A stretch of DNA of 64,000 bases from Vigna angularis (GCF_016808095.1 NC_068970.1:27076501-27140500), one strand, 5' to 3'; counted from the first letter of the stretch, positions 12,813-27,360 are shown. Translations and numbers: made by a program. The notes: generated from the sequence alone by a model not told the origin.

Positions 12813-13093
12813 AACTAATTGGCAGAGAGAGTTAAACCAGAAAGAAAAAGGTAAACTTTGGGAATCCGGTCAGCGGTGATTCGCCCGAATCGGTCATCAA
12901 TATTGATTTGATTCCATTTATCGCTGAGTTTGTGAAAGAAATGACCGAATGCTGTTATTCACTTCTAAATCTTCCATTTTCATCGTTTCCCATCACTGAT
13001 TTGGGCTCAAACTCTTTTCCTCAACGTTTCTGCAAAACTCTTTCTTTCTCACATCGCTCATCAAAGTTTTTACTTTCTGCAATTTCCCGAACT

Positions 13094-16000
13094 ATGGAAG
13101 TGGTTGAAGGGAGTGAAGGTAGCAGAGGGTCATCCTCTCCAATGAAGCTCTTGTTCGTGGAGATGGGTGTCGGCTACGACCAACATGGGTGTTGTATTCT
13201 CTTCCTTTTTTTTTCTTTGTATTTTTGGTCTTTTTTTCTTTGGTTTTTGCTGACATGGCGATGAACCCAACAGACAGGACATAACAGTAGCAGCAATGAG
13301 AGCGTGCAAGGATGCAATTTCTTCTAATTCAATCCCCGCTTTCCGCAGAGGTATATGTGCGTGTGTGTATATAATCTTATTGGGTTTTACACTGTTCAAC
13401 TTCTTAGTGTTATTGTTGTGAGTTATTCTATCGTAAGACACATTAGCCGTGTTAGTTAATCGGAAACATGAGTGGGAATATAATTTATCTTTTTGGTCTA
13501 ACATAAGGGTTTTTTGTTACCCAATGCATTGAACATTTGATTACGTTAATCGATGGGGGTGGTGCCTTGCTTCTTATGAAAGAATAAGGTAGTTAGTTAA
13601 AGTGTAATGTAATGGTTGGATTTTTTGATGCTAGGAACTTTTGTTTTGTTAGAAATTGAAGCAAATGAAAATTGGAGCTTCAATGGTAGTCTGTCCACCT
13701 GTATTATTAACTACTGAACTTGATCTTATTGCGAATTGACGCAAGTCCATGTTCTTGCTGAATGGTTTGATTTAGAGTCACGTGATTGAAAATCACTTTG
13801 TTGGAAGATGCAAGGTTCACTTTGGTGATCGCTGTCCCTTGAAAGAAATTAGTGTATAGTTTTGGTTGGGAGATATTCTTGGTGTACATACAGTAAATAT
13901 GAAGCAAATCAAAATAAGAGCTTGAATGATAGAAAATATGCTTAAGGCCCCTAAATGTACATTTCTTCAACCTATTAGCTCTTTTTGTCACAAATCGTTG
14001 AGACTAATTTGACTGATTAATTACAGCATTCAGGAACTAATATGACAATTAAATGCCTATTTAGGGAAACTTTTGAAATTTTCATGGCTCAAGGATTAAT
14101 ACGATCAATTCTCTCTGTTTTAGGGACTGATTTGACTATTTACTCTTCTAGAGTTTTATTGAATAGACTGAACAGGGTCAAACAAAAATGAAATTGAAAT
14201 AATTTCCTTTTGTTCATTATGGTAAAACCATTTCTTATTAGTAATAAAGTAGATGTATCATGAATATCTTATATTTCATGATTATGTGTCTTGTTACAGT
14301 TGCAACACATCCTAGTCGAGTCATCTTCATTCCTTTCATTTGATGTTGTACTACTTTCTAATTGCCAAATTTCTGTCTTGAGATTGAATATCCTTTTTTC
14401 CCATTATAAATGGCCTTATGATATGTTTTTGTTTTTCAGCATGTTGCTTGCAAATGTCTTTACAAATATTTATTTTCCTAGTGGCTATTAGTTAAACATG
14501 TAATTTATTGCCCTGTATGGTAAAGTATGAAGAAATAGTAGAATCACTGACATGATATTTTTCCATGGTCAGGAAAGTGAAAGGAATCAGTTAGGGAATG
14601 TATAGCAAACTGACATTTAGAAAGATAACTTGTTTTATGGCATCTGAGTACAGATCTCTCTTTTTCCTTGTTTTATGAAATTGAAATAATTTCCTTTTGT
14701 TCATTATGGTAAAACCATTTCTTATTAGTAATAAAGTAGATGTATCATGAATATCTTATATTTCATGATTATGTGTCTTGTTACAGTTGCAACACATCCT
14801 AGTCGAGTCATCTTCATTCCTTTCATTTGATGTTGTACTACTTTCTAATTGCCAAATTTCTGTCTTGAGATTGAATATCCTTTTTTCCCATTATAAATGG
14901 CCTTATGATATGTTTTTGTTTTTCAGCATGTTGCTTGCAAATGTCTTTACAAATATTTATTTTCCTAGTGGCTATTAGTTAAACATGTAATTTATTGCCC
15001 TGTATGGTAAAGTATGAAGAAATAGTAGAATCACTGACATGATATTTTTCCATGGTCAGGAAAGTGAAAGGAATCAGTTAGGGAATGTATAGCAAACTGA
15101 CATTTAGAAAGATAACTTGTTTTATGGCATCTGAGTACAGATCTCTCTTTTTCCTTGTTTTCCTTACTATCCCTTCGTTCTGTGGTAATAAACTAATTTC
15201 AGTAATTTTAAACTGTCCTCTTTATGTGTTTGTAAGGTACTAATTAATTGCCATGTGTTCTGGATGGAGAGTTTAGATTTTATCATAAGTAAATTATATC
15301 TATTACAAGTAATAAACTAATTTCAGTAATTTTAAACTGTCCTCTTTATGTGTTTGTAAGGTACTAATTAATTGCCATGTATTGTGGATGGAGATTTTAG
15401 ATTTTATCCTAAAAACACTTATTACAAGTAAATTATATTTATTCAATAGTATATTCTTATTTAGTTTAACATTATTATGTTGGTATTAGGGATCTTTTAT
15501 CTATAACTAGTTCATTAGGATAGGATCTATTTGTAATGCTTAGTGTTTCGTTCGATCGAGGTAAACGGTCCAACTTCAAGTTGTCCAAGGGGCCAAAAGT
15601 TGTCTTCAACTCCAAGTCTTCTCGTAACCATTTGTCTAAGCTGTTCAAAAGGTACATAGAGAAGGTATTTCGAAACCAAAGTCAGCTTAACATTGCAGTT
15701 CAAATATTAATGGTACACTAATAAATGCAGATCATCTACTCATTATCTCATATTTATAGATTTTGAAGTAGACCTTTAATTAACAATAGCCGACCCAATT
15801 GTGGGTATTTACACTTTACGTTACAATCGTCCGGTCCATAGCTAACTGGACGGTTATATTGTGCACTTAGAATTCATTCTTCTCGTGAGAAATTTATAGT
15901 GAGCTTGACTTGATTTCCATCCCACTAATTCTAGATAGTTTCGGAAAATATCGTACAATAAGATGTTTCCTATGACCAAAAATCTCCAATTATTTCTAAC

Positions 16001-16752
16001 TTTTATGATTTTTCTGTATGGTTGTTCATTGTCTAATGATTTCTAATTGAGACAAGTTTGATTTAGGTTCCATTCCTGGTGTGAGTTTTGACCAGATGAA
16101 ATTGCATATCAAGCTAGGGGTTCCTCATTCCCTCCAGAAATCTTTGGATGTGGAGAAAGTTAAATCAGTTTTTCCCTAGTAAGTACCCAGAACAGTGAAA
16201 AATCAGTGCCTTGTTTTGTTACTTTTTCATATTGTTCTATTTAAGTGATGACATGACTATCAATATGAAATCACATATCATCTTTTTCTTGTAAAATTAG
16301 CTGTCGTTATTTCAATCTTTCACTGTACTCTGGTTATTGGATATTAAACTTCACATTTCTATCAGAAACCTAAGTTATTCTTATCTCTCTGTTTGTATTA
16401 CGTGTTAAAGTTTATATATTTTGCTTGAAACCCAGAACAAAAACATGATTTTGGTGTTCGTAGATCCTAATGAACTTGTATTGACCTATGCTTTCATAAT
16501 TTTGGTGTTCGTAGATCCTAATGAACATGTATTAACCTATGCTTTCGCTCATTTCTTTGGGTAGTTGATAATGTATTGTGTTTATTTACTCAGTTTGTGT
16601 TGTTTTGTTTTTAAATTTGCAGTGGAGAAATTTTGAATGTTGAAGTTGTGGATGGTGGTTTGATATGCTCAAGTGGGGTGCTTGTAGAGGAAATGGGTGA
16701 CAAGAATGATGATTGTTATATTGTGAATGCTGCTGTTTATGTGGGTTATTAA
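13094..16752 (+). CDS. Lin0512-family small protein, copy 1 (four exons, 137 aa)
   Basis: Exons: 13094-13188, 13274-13350, 16067-16178 and 16623-16752. All junctions are GT-AG and the stop is TAA. The core begins MKLLFVEMGVGYDQHGQDIT, continues AAMRACKDAISSNSIPAF and HIKLGVPHSLQKSLD, and ends DDCYIVNAAVYVGY. This layout matches the conserved hypothetical 'Lin0512' family (Pfam Lin0512_fam as I recall it), present in bacteria, fungi and plants with no firmly established biochemical role. An upstream in-frame ATG exists at 12908. The start at 13094 was chosen because it aligns with the paralogue's start and the upstream segment looks like UTR. Intron 2 is unusually long (2.7 kb) and holds two recent tandem duplications. 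No signal peptide or membrane segment is seen, so a soluble protein is likely. Confidence 0.85.
14188..15161 (+). repeat. Tandem duplication of 487 bp inside intron 2 of Lin0512 copy 1
   Basis: 14188-14674 and 14675-15161 are head-to-tail copies. I see no difference between them over the stretches compared, including a 66-codon chance ORF that translates identically in both. The near-absence of divergence means a very recent event or an assembly duplication. Confidence 0.9.
15185..15432 (+). repeat. Tandem duplication of about 124 bp in the same intron
   Basis: The segment starting 'gtaataaactaatttcag' at 15185 recurs at 15309 with a few mismatches. It lies right after the 487-bp duplication, so this intron has expanded at least twice. 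Confidence 0.85.
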
Positions 16753-17912
16753 CTTTCAGGCTTTGCAGAGCTTCGTTCGGTTTATCATGATATTCAACTC
16801 TTGATTTGAACCATTCATGGCTATATAATAACATGAAAAATTTTACATTTCTTCTATATTTTGACGTGGCATTGAGAGGTATCATGTGAGCACTATACTG
16901 TACTACTTTTATTGCATAACTAAATAGAAATGTTTTTTTTAAGATGCAATTAATCATCGAAAGTTAAGCATTCAGCATTTTTTTTATGTTTATAACATTT
17001 TATTGGACATCTGTTGCAGAATTAAGTAGGGGCAATTTTCGAATTTCAATAGAATTGATTTTCTTAGTATTATATTAGATAAAATATGTTTTCCCTCAAA
17101 TTTGAATTTGTTATTAATGAAAAATTGTAAGAACTGATAGTGAAGTTTATAACCTTTGATTTGGTAATACGTTGCAAGAAGATAGATTGTAGTTATTTCT
17201 ATTTTACATTTGTTTATTTTAAAAGCCAATTCAAATTACTCATGACATTAAAAAAATGTTATATTTTAATATTTTTAAATAGGTCATATTGTATGGAACG
17301 TAATGTACAAAGTTAAAGAAACTGAGTTTGAACATTTTTTTGATATTATTTGGAGGATTTTATGAAGTTTTGTACTTTACAATTTGTAATTGTTATTTTT
17401 TAAACTTTAAATCCTTTTATAATTGGGTTTTGGAACTTATTTTCGTTAACGTTTCATTACACTATATTTTGTTTTAAATAGATAGAGATGAACACGTCAT
17501 TGAGAATTGTGAAGTGATTTTTGAAGTTTAATTGTTTTAAAATAAACTTATGCGTGTTGCATTTTTATATATACGTGGCGTAGCTTTATGACGACGTGGC
17601 ACAAGTAGAACGAAATTCTTCTAAGCTAGGTAGAAAGATATATTACACATGCCTTCTTATAATTTAAGGGTACTAATTTAATATATTTAAAATTTGAAAA
17701 TATATATAGATACGACTTTATTATACAGGTAATCCTATAAAGAAGAAAAGAGAAATAAAAGAGACATAAATTTAACTTGATTTATATACAAATATTTACA
17801 TTCATGATTATACTAGAAAATATATTTATATTTTAGTTTATCTCTCAAATTTTATAAAAATTGTTTATATAACTAAATAAAAACAACATGCATATAATAC
17901 TAATATATATAT
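16753..17912. other. 3' UTR of Lin0512 copy 1 and AT-rich intergenic DNA
   Basis: The first few hundred bases are probably the 3' UTR. The remainder is AT-rich, and I see no gene or complete mobile element in it. Confidence 0.4.
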
Positions 17913-19763
<1,851 letters not shown>

Positions 19764-20693
19764 CACACGTTCAACGTCAAATCACTAAATAATAAACATG
19801 GTGATATTTTTGTAAATAAATGAAATTATTAGATGTCATTTAAAACTGTAATTCGATATTAATTTGTTATAAGACGTCAAATATTGAGAAGTTCGACGTT
19901 TTATTGGATAAATTTTGCGAAAATTCTTGTTGTGAGGGTGAAAATGTACTTACGTATGTCGAATGTCCTAATATTAGACGTCAAAAGGTTATAAAACGTC
20001 GAATGTCCTAGAGTTAGACATTAAAAGATTAGTGAATTCAATAAAAATTTGAGCAGGAGGTTCAAAATTCATTCACTTTATCTTAGCTCGCGAAACCCTT
20101 TTCGCTACTCTAACTTTTCTCGAACTAAATTTTACGACCATCACATGTAATCTTTCTTTTATTTGATATAAATGCATGTTGATTAACTACTTTAGGTATG
20201 ATTTTCGTTTGTTTTGACCGATTGTTTTCGTGTTCTTATCCTTCATAAGCGCATTCTGCTTTCTCTTTCATTGGTGACGAACTCAACTTTTGAACGTTAG
20301 TTTTCGTTTTCGTTTTGAAGAACTTATTTGTTGTTGTTGTTTTGCTGAACTTGTTGTTTGTTGTTTGTTATTGTTGTTTGTTGTTTGTTTATTGTTGTTG
20401 ATATTATACTACATGTTCATAGTTCTTGGTATATAAAATACCAAAAACTGAATTAAATTTGTTATTTTTTGTTTTTCACGTAGAGTTGTAAAAAAGATCA
20501 CAAAGGATCGCAAAAAAAAAACTAAAAAATTGATTAACGTCGAATTGATCTATGTTTGACGTCAAATAACGTAAATTAACGTTGAATTTTTTAAATTCGA
20601 TGTCAATTTAACGTCTCCTGGTATGATGTCAGCCTTGAATTTGACATAAAAGGTCAAAAAACACCGACTTTATACAATATTTTTGTACTAGTG
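19764..20693. mobile_element. Small CACTA-type element or remnant
   Basis: The right end reads ...TTTTTGTACTAGTG, the inverted form of a CACTAG terminus, at 20680-20693. The flanking 'cat' at 20694 matches 'cat' at 19761-19763, giving a candidate 3-bp TSD and a left end at 19764 (CACACGTTC, degenerate). Both subterminal regions are rich in short repeats based on GACGTC/AACGTC(A/G)A, as expected for transposase binding sites in this superfamily. The interior has no transposase. The right end is firm; the left end is tentative. Confidence 0.6.
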
Positions 20694-20696
20694 CAT

Positions 20697-21231
20697 GTTT
20701 GGTAAGAGACGATCTTCAACTCTGGAAGGGTTAAATATTAAGAAAGGTGTTCAAATATTAGGCATTATTTTATAAAAATACATTTCTGAAACTAAAACAG
20801 CGTAGTTTAAATAAACGAGTTAAGTATCTACACATGAAAATATTCAACTAAACAAGCACAATAAATTAAAAAAAAAAATGTGTTCTATGACATGGTTAAT
20901 CAATTAATAATTAATTTTAAATATACTCATTACACAAATTTAACCAGCTCATGCATCTATGTTACGTAGCATCTTATGTGTTGAAAAACATTTGACCATA
21001 TTCTTAGGTTATCATACACGTATCACCATATCAATGTTAATTTGACACATATACAAACACACACGACAAGCTATGCCAAGAGCTGTCTCCTTTTCGCATA
21101 TACACGTAGTTATAAACAACAAATTTTAGAAACAAGGTTTCAATCTGATAAGTATATATAAATAGTTAAACTTTTTCCAACATTATAATCTCTCTTTGCT
21201 TCATTGAAGGAGAAATATATCAAGTGATCTA
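20697..21231 (+). other. Upstream region of Lin0512 copy 2
   Basis: Intergenic, with no gene. It ends in a plausible core promoter with a TATA box at 21155-21163. Confidence 0.5.
21155..21163 (+). promoter_or_regulatory. TATA box of Lin0512 copy 2
   Basis: 'tatataaat' lies about 70 bp upstream of the ATG at 21232, a usual distance for a plant gene with a short 5' UTR. Not experimentally supported. Confidence 0.55.
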
Positions 21232-23181
21232 ATGGAAGGTGGTGGACAAAAAGAAAGCTCATTGCATGACATGAAGCTTTTGTTCGTTGAGATGGGTGTT
21301 GGCTATGATCTTCATGGGTATTCATTCTATATCTTACTTTTGTTTTCTTGGGATAAAGTTTATGAAGAAAAAGAGAAGGCTATAAATTGTTTAGTAAAAG
21401 AAATTGATGATTTTTTTAATGAAATATTACTATGGAAATTTAATTTCTATGTTTTACATAATAGAATATTGTTATGCAAATTTGAATATATCCATCTCTA
21501 TTCTTAATAGAAAAACGTATATTCGTCTCTATTCTTTATATAAAAAATACTTATATTCTTCTCTATTTTTTATATCAAATATATATCAAATTTGTTTCTT
21601 ATTTCATTTTAATTGCATACAATCAAATATTTATTAAATATATTTTTCTAAAAAATAAAAATTACAATAAAACAAATATAATATTTTTAAGAATTAAATA
21701 CATACAAAATATTTTTTATTTTTAATATCAAGTAAAGAAAATATTATAATCATATAAACTTTAGAATAAACTATCCAATAAACTAAAATTGTTTTAAAGT
21801 TGTTTTTAGTAATGTGAAACAGAATTAGTATCATATACCTATATTCATGTTCGTCCAAATCTTGTAACATGTTCAATCTAATTTCCTACTAGATCTAAAA
21901 AGTCAGTATCATACCTATACGTATATTCAGGTAATTAAAGACGAATTCAGATCAGACATAACGAATTCACATACTACTAATTTATTTTTTAATTGAATTG
22001 AGTTTATGCTTAAAGCAACTTTACCTTCTTAATTATTTAATACTCTTAAAATTCAGAATTACATCTCACTTATATATTTAATTCTTATTAAATGCAAAAT
22101 TTTCAATCTATATCCTTCCTAACTTGATAACTTTAAATAACTTGAAATTCAGAATACCTTTGATTTCATCTCAATAATTAAATTTTTATATAGTTCAACT
22201 TTTAAAATACAAATTTATAATAAGGAGAGCATTATATTATATAATCTGATCTAATTGTTATCTGGATCTTCAATAATTATTTCATACCTAGACCTTAACA
22301 TTTGTCTCATTTATTTTGCCTCTGTACATATGTTATACTTACTAACATTCTTGGGTCTTCAAAACCTTATATACATTGAAATGATTACCGATGGACAGTC
22401 AAGACATAACAGCTGCTGCAATGAGAGCATGTAGAGATGCAATCGCTACCAATTCACTTCCAGCATTCCAAAAAGGTACTTCTGAATTAGGTTTTATTGT
22501 TTACCCATGTTAATATTAACTTTTAAATGATTATCAATTAAATGAAAGAAAAATTTATTTTCCTTCCTTTTAATCAATTCTAAATAAATCATGATCAAGG
22601 TTTGTTAAATAAGTATTTGTAAATAATTGTTGGAATAATGTTATATAGCTTTGTTTTGAATCCTAAAAGTTTAAAATAAATATCTATAAATTTACGCTTT
22701 AATTTGTTTTTATCATCACCAAAAACTCCTCTTTTTTTTTTAAATAAATTTACTTATTTTTAATTTTTTTAAGTATAATTTTGATCTTTTGTTTAATAAA
22801 ATTCGATGCAGGTTGCATCCCTGGTGTGACATCAGATGACATGAAACTACATGTCAAACTGGGGGTGCCTCATCCTCTGCAACAAAACTTGGATAAGGAT
22901 AAAATAAAGTCTGTGTTTCCATAGTGAGTACAAACATTTTGTTAATGTTGTCCTTTTGAAACCCTAGACATTTCAGCCTCTTTTAAATAAGGTTTTCTTC
23001 TTTTTCGTTTGAATTTACCCTTTTGGATTCACCACATGTGCATGTATTTGAAAATAATTTCAGTGGGCAAATTATGAAGTTTGACGTAGTGGATGGTGGA
23101 CTAGTGTGCTCAACTGAAGAAGTAGCTGAGAAGAACGATGACTGCTACATTGTTAATGCTGCTGTGTATGTTGGCTACTAG
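21232..23181 (+). CDS. Lin0512-family small protein, copy 2 (four exons, 130 aa)
   Basis: Exons: 21232-21317, 22399-22475, 22812-22923 and 23064-23181, with the stop TAG. Exons 2 and 3 have exactly the same lengths (77 and 112 nt) and phases as copy 1, so the two genes share ancestry by duplication. The protein reads MKLLFVEMGVGYDLHGQDIT, AAMRACRDAIATNSLPAF, HVKLGVPHPLQQNLD and DDCYIVNAAVYVGY. The main differences from copy 1 are a shorter N-terminus and loss of a few residues before the acidic C-terminal segment. The two genes lie in tandem about 4.5 kb apart. Function unknown; probably cytosolic. Confidence 0.87.
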
Positions 23182-24650
23182 CCTTCTGCTATCTTAGCTA
23201 CCTTGGGTTAGTTTCACTTCCTTTTACGTACTGCACCTCTTTCTTAACTATTAAATTCAGTTTTTAAAAAATGATACTAATAAAACATTCGTATACTATT
23301 TCAATACAAGAGATATGTTGTATGGATAAATTAGATTTCAAAACATTCGTATTCTATTTCAAAACATTCGTATAATAAAACATTCGTATACGTATTGGAT
23401 AATTATTTTGTCCATACAAAGATAGATAAAGAAAAAAAACAAACTTGTAGAGTGTTTTATGAACATTTCCCATTTCATTGCCACTCTTCATCAACCTTGA
23501 CATGTTAAATTATTTGCAGGAAACTTGCGTGTTGGAGTGTTGGTGTTTCTTTAATCGATTTGGCCGTGTTATCCTTTCGTTATTTCCGAATGCATGAACG
23601 TACTTTTTTATTAGTTGCCTTATGTACACTTTTTGGTTGTAATAATTACAGTACAATAATGTAATATCAGCTTAATCTATATTTTATACAGTTATTATTT
23701 GATGTTGAGTTTGATTGTTAATTCATGGTGAAAATATGACCTAATGATTTAGATACCTTAAGTGTAATTTTGTTTTAATATTAATTTGTTTTAACTTCTA
23801 AGAGTGAATATTTTAATTATGGTTTATCCTAAGTTTACAATTTGGATTAAACTTATAAAGGAAATTACGGATTTACAGATATGGATATAATTTTAAAATT
23901 TCGATGAAGTAATAGTTACCTAATTGATAATTTTTATCTTTTCTTTCTACTAAAATTGTCATTTACGCAATGATTAATTTTATTTTCTTTAATAAGTAAT
24001 AATTTGAATGTTGATTTTATTTTTTCCTATCTTTTTAATTATTTATTTTGTTAATGAGTTTTTTCCTCTACTTTTCTTTTTTCTTTTACTGTTATAGTTT
24101 TTAGATTTAAAACATTAAAATTTTAAAATATTATTAAGATAAAATGAGAAATAAATTTTATACAAGGAATGAAAAATCTTTATTACATATTATACACATT
24201 ACAAAACACTATATGAAATCAGATCTAGGATATATTTGTTCAATTTTTTTTCTGAAAACTTAAGAAAAAAAATCACAAAATCAAATGAATTTATATATAA
24301 ATTAAATTTAAAATTTAAGAAAAAGTAATGAAAGAAATTCTAAATAAATAAATAAAAACTAGGTTTAACTTATTAAAAATGTCCTCCTTATCAATTTAAC
24401 GAAAATTTTTACGAAACTTTTTATTGAATCAAGCTGTTAATAAATTATAATTCCAAAAATTTATATGTATAATATGAAATATTTAATATACACTGGTATA
24501 TTCCAATATTAATCTTTATACATTTACGGTGTGTGTATTTTATTTGACAATTATTTATTTTTAATTTTTTTTATTAACATATTTTTATATTATTTTCTAA
24601 AATCTATTCCTTTTTTTTCATATTTTAAATTTAAACAAAGATTTGAACAC
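23182..24650. other. 3' UTR of Lin0512 copy 2 and AT-rich intergenic DNA
   Basis: The transcript probably continues to about 23680; an additional spliced 3' UTR exon is possible because 'atttgcag' occurs at 23513. The rest is AT-rich. A short 'aaaacattcgtat' motif repeats at about 23284-23395. No gene is seen. Confidence 0.4.
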
Positions 24651-24986
24651 ATTCACTACAGGAAATGCGCTCATTACTGAAGGTTTTTTTCCAAAGGTCT
24701 TTGGACGTTGGTATTGGCTTTGGTTAATTAACTTACCGAAGGATATATGACCCTCGGTAAGGTGCTGGTGTAATTAACCCCAACAGACTTGGGTTTCCCT
24801 CTGCTAACTTTCATTTTTCGAGCCAAAAGTTTCCCTTTCTTTCATCGAACCCTCACCAGCATTCCCCCTTTCTTCGAGCCATCAAACCCTCAACAACATT
24901 CCCCAAATCTGCGAGGTTTTGTTCCCGGACGTTGTCTCTGTCCTTTGCGCAAGCATTCTGCGGTGGCGGTTCGTTCTGTGGTTGCA

Positions 24987-25124
24987 GGGGCTACGTGACA
25001 AATTGGTTGTCGCTACGTCAGGAGGGCTTCGTGGAGGAGGCGACAACGGTGACGAGGGGCTACGTGACAAATTGGTTGTCGCTGCGTCAGGAGGGCTTCG
25101 TGGAGGAGGCGACAACGGTGACGA
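24987..25124 (+). repeat. 69-bp tandem repeat, two units, in the captured GC-rich block
   Basis: The units start at 24987 and 25056 ('ggggctacgtgacaaattgg') and are almost identical. A partial third similarity lies at about 25150-25170 ('ttcgtggaggaggcaacaac'). The period is a multiple of three and the frame is open, but I recognise no protein. Confidence 0.85.
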
Positions 25125-25484
25125 GGGGCTTCCTGGTGCGTTGAGAGCGGTGTGGGGTTCGTGGAGGAGGCAACAACCGAAGACAACACAGCTGCTCGAA
25201 TTCTCTCGCGTCGATATGTAAGTCTCTTCACTCCTCATTTTTCCTATTTTTCATCTTCTTTTCACTGTTTTCTTTAATTTTTAGCTTTTATAATTTGTTC
25301 TGAACTTGTTCTAAACCATTTAACCATGGAAAATATTAGTGGAGCATTTTGTGTAAAGCTCCTTGATTAGTTGATTGTGTGGCGTGCCCAAAATGACAAA
25401 CTATCTCACCAAATTATTTGAACGTGGTTTTTTCTGAGAATTCAGTAACATTGGAGCTACATAAACAACACATGTTTTTTCCCC

Positions 25485-25875
25485 TCATTTACTTCTTTTC
25501 ATTCTGAGAACTTCTAAGACAGATTGTGCTACGTAGTAAGCAATAGCTTGAACAATGACCACTGGATTCACTCCCAAAGCTGTGGGAAAGACACTTGTAT
25601 CAGGCACATAAAGGCCTTCCATTTCCCATGTTTCTCCTGTCTCATTCACCATTGATTGCTTTGGATTAGAACCCATCCTGCAACTCCCCATTTGATGTGC
25701 TGAACACAATGGTGTTGAAAGGTCTGCTAGTGGCCTTGAACTTTCTTCCTTAACGAACTTCTCAAACTCATGATAGCTCACTTGCTTTACATTTAAGGTC
25801 CTTCCCTTATTATGATGTTTTCCAATTTCTTGAGCTCCAGCAGCCCCCAGAATTGTCAACATTATAACCTTTACA
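25485..25875 (-). pseudogene. Captured 3' exon of a long-chain fatty alcohol oxidase (GMC oxidoreductase C-terminus)
   Basis: The minus-strand translation has LGAAGAQEIGKHH, then SAHQMGSCRMGSNPKQSMVN, GLYVPDTSVFPTALGVNP and AQSVLEVLRMKRSK before the stop at 25485. This is the C-terminal catalytic segment of plant FAO proteins, which oxidise long-chain fatty alcohols to aldehydes at membranes. The conserved His in SAHQMGS and the GVNP block are retained. Full-length family members are about 750 aa, so only about a sixth is present, without the FAD-binding domain. Upstream sequence to 25931 is probably intron. The reading frame is still open, suggesting recent capture or read-through as a fusion. 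Confidence 0.85.
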
Positions 25876-25979
25876 AACATTAACAAATAACAAAGTCCAA
25901 TCCTTCCAACACTAACACATGACGAAAACAATAAAGAAACTGCTACTCATAAACCTAGGACTGTGATAACACATAAGAA

Positions 25980-26709
25980 TCAAACATAAAGCTGAAGGAA
26001 GAAGGTTGACAAAACAAAAACTATGGACTCTGTCATGATCCTCATGGGAGTAAGTTCAGCAACTCCACTTTTTGAATGTGGCTTTGGTGTAGTGCTATTT
26101 GCATATTGGGGTGAGGGACTTGCTTCAATATCCAAGACCTTGATGATCATCTTTTGCCCTCTGTCACAGTGACCACGAACACCACTGATGAAGTAGAACA
26201 AGCCTGCTCTGTCAAACTTGAACACAATGTCACCATTGTTGGAGAAAAAGAGGGGATGAGGTGATACACATTTTTCATATTCTTCTTCAGTCACCTCCAT
26301 AACTGAGTCTTTCTCGTACTTGAAAACTATGACAATTCCAAAAGTTCAACAACAAAAAACACTCCATGTTATCATGTGCTTCTTTCAGCACATTTGAATG
26401 GAAAATAATTCACGCACACCCATATGCTGCTAAACACAAAATATAACCATAGAAATGTATCTGACCATGCAGAAAATTAAATGGTTAAATGTTACATATT
26501 TAAGTTGTTAAGGAGTGCTACTTACGAAGAGTGTCATCAATCTTGAATCTGTTTTGGGATGCCCATTGATTGAACATTTGAGCATCATCCTTTGTCTTTG
26601 GGACAACCCAACCTCCATGGCCACCAACTTCAAACTCAGTGCAATTGACGCCACAGAAAAGAATCAAGCAAAGGAAAAGTGGGTATGAGGCTTTGAAGGG
26701 AACAACCAT
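25980..26709 (-). CDS. Early-nodulin-like (phytocyanin) protein carried inside a CACTA element (two exons, 176 aa)
   Basis: Exons on the minus strand: 26709-26526 and 26326-25980 (GT-AG, phase consistent, giving DTL-L-FKYEKDSVMEV across the junction). Residues 1 to about 23 form a signal peptide ending near VNC. Residues 24 to about 125 are a plastocyanin-like domain (FEVGGHGGWVVPK, NQWASQNRFKI, CVSPHPLFFSNNGD, FYFISGVRGHCDRGQKM). The two disulfide Cys are present. The copper-ligand Cys is replaced by Ser (YFISG rather than YFICG), typical of ENODLs that do not bind copper. A short Pro/Ser/Thr-rich linker and a hydrophobic C-terminus (about 158-176) suggest a GPI anchor. The frame is fully intact despite lying inside the transposon. 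A TATA-like element is captured with it, so it could be expressed. Confidence 0.85.
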
Positions 26710-26779
26710 ATTTGGATTTCAAGATGCTCTCTTTAGAGTAGTGTGTGCTTTCTTGCCGCCAAAGAATGAAAGTGTTCTT

Positions 26780-26788
26780 CTTATAATA
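26780..26788 (-). promoter_or_regulatory. TATA-like element captured upstream of the ENODL gene
   Basis: On the minus strand 'tattataag' lies about 75 bp upstream of the start codon at 26709, so the transposon carries the gene with its own core promoter and 5' UTR. Inference from sequence only. Confidence 0.5.
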
Positions 26789-27009
26789 GTAGGGTTGGTC
26801 ACGTTCTAGGGGTCGTGGGTGAGCTTTGTTAGCAAAGGGTAACAATGTTCTTTGACTTGGTCTGAACTATTTTTTTGTGGAGATCAAGGTTGTTGAGAGT
26901 AATTAGATGATTAAATATAGAGATATAAATTATAGTTAAGGTTTTTTCTTTTTGTTTTCTCTATAAATTAAGTTATTGAACAATTTGGTTTCATAAGAAA
27001 TACAATTGT

Positions 27010-27360
27010 GCCTTAGATCTGTCTCTAACTTACCGAAGGCTTTTGCCCTTCGGTAACTACCCACGTTAGGTAATTACCGAAGGCTTCCGCCCTTCGGTAA
27101 TTACCGAAGGCTTTTGCCCTTCGGTAATTACCGAAGGCTTTTGCCTTTCGGTAATTACCGAAGGCTTTTGTCCTTCGGTAATTACAGAAGGCTTTTGGCC
27201 CTCGGTAATTACCGAAGGGCGGAAGCCCTCGATAAATGTTAGCGACAAGGGATTTACCGAGAGCTCTTTAGCCGTCGATAAGCCGTTTGTAATTACCTTT
27301 TACCAACGATTTTGGGCTATTTCCGAGGGCTTCTGGCCTTCGGTAATGTTTTTCTTTTTT
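27010..27360. repeat. CACTA subterminal array of short palindromic repeats
   Basis: About seven to nine units of about 30 bp, each of the form ttaccgaaggc..gcccttcggtaa, a self-complementary stem with a short loop. They lie next to the right terminus of the Pack-CACTA. In this superfamily such arrays are the transposase binding region. Units vary slightly in the loop. Confidence 0.9.

Noticed and set aside
12908..13093. N-terminal extension of Lin0512 copy 1 from an upstream ATG
   Set aside because: The paralogue starts at the position equivalent to 13094 and the family has no such extension. Kept as possible 5' UTR.
14291..14978. Two identical 66-codon frames in the Lin0512 intron
   Set aside because: They are identical only because the intron segment is tandemly duplicated; no domain is seen and they lie within an intron.
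27010..27360. CRISPR-like array of about 30-bp repeats
   Set aside because: The units are back-to-back palindromes without unique spacers, inside a plant CACTA element. They are subterminal transposase sites, not CRISPR.
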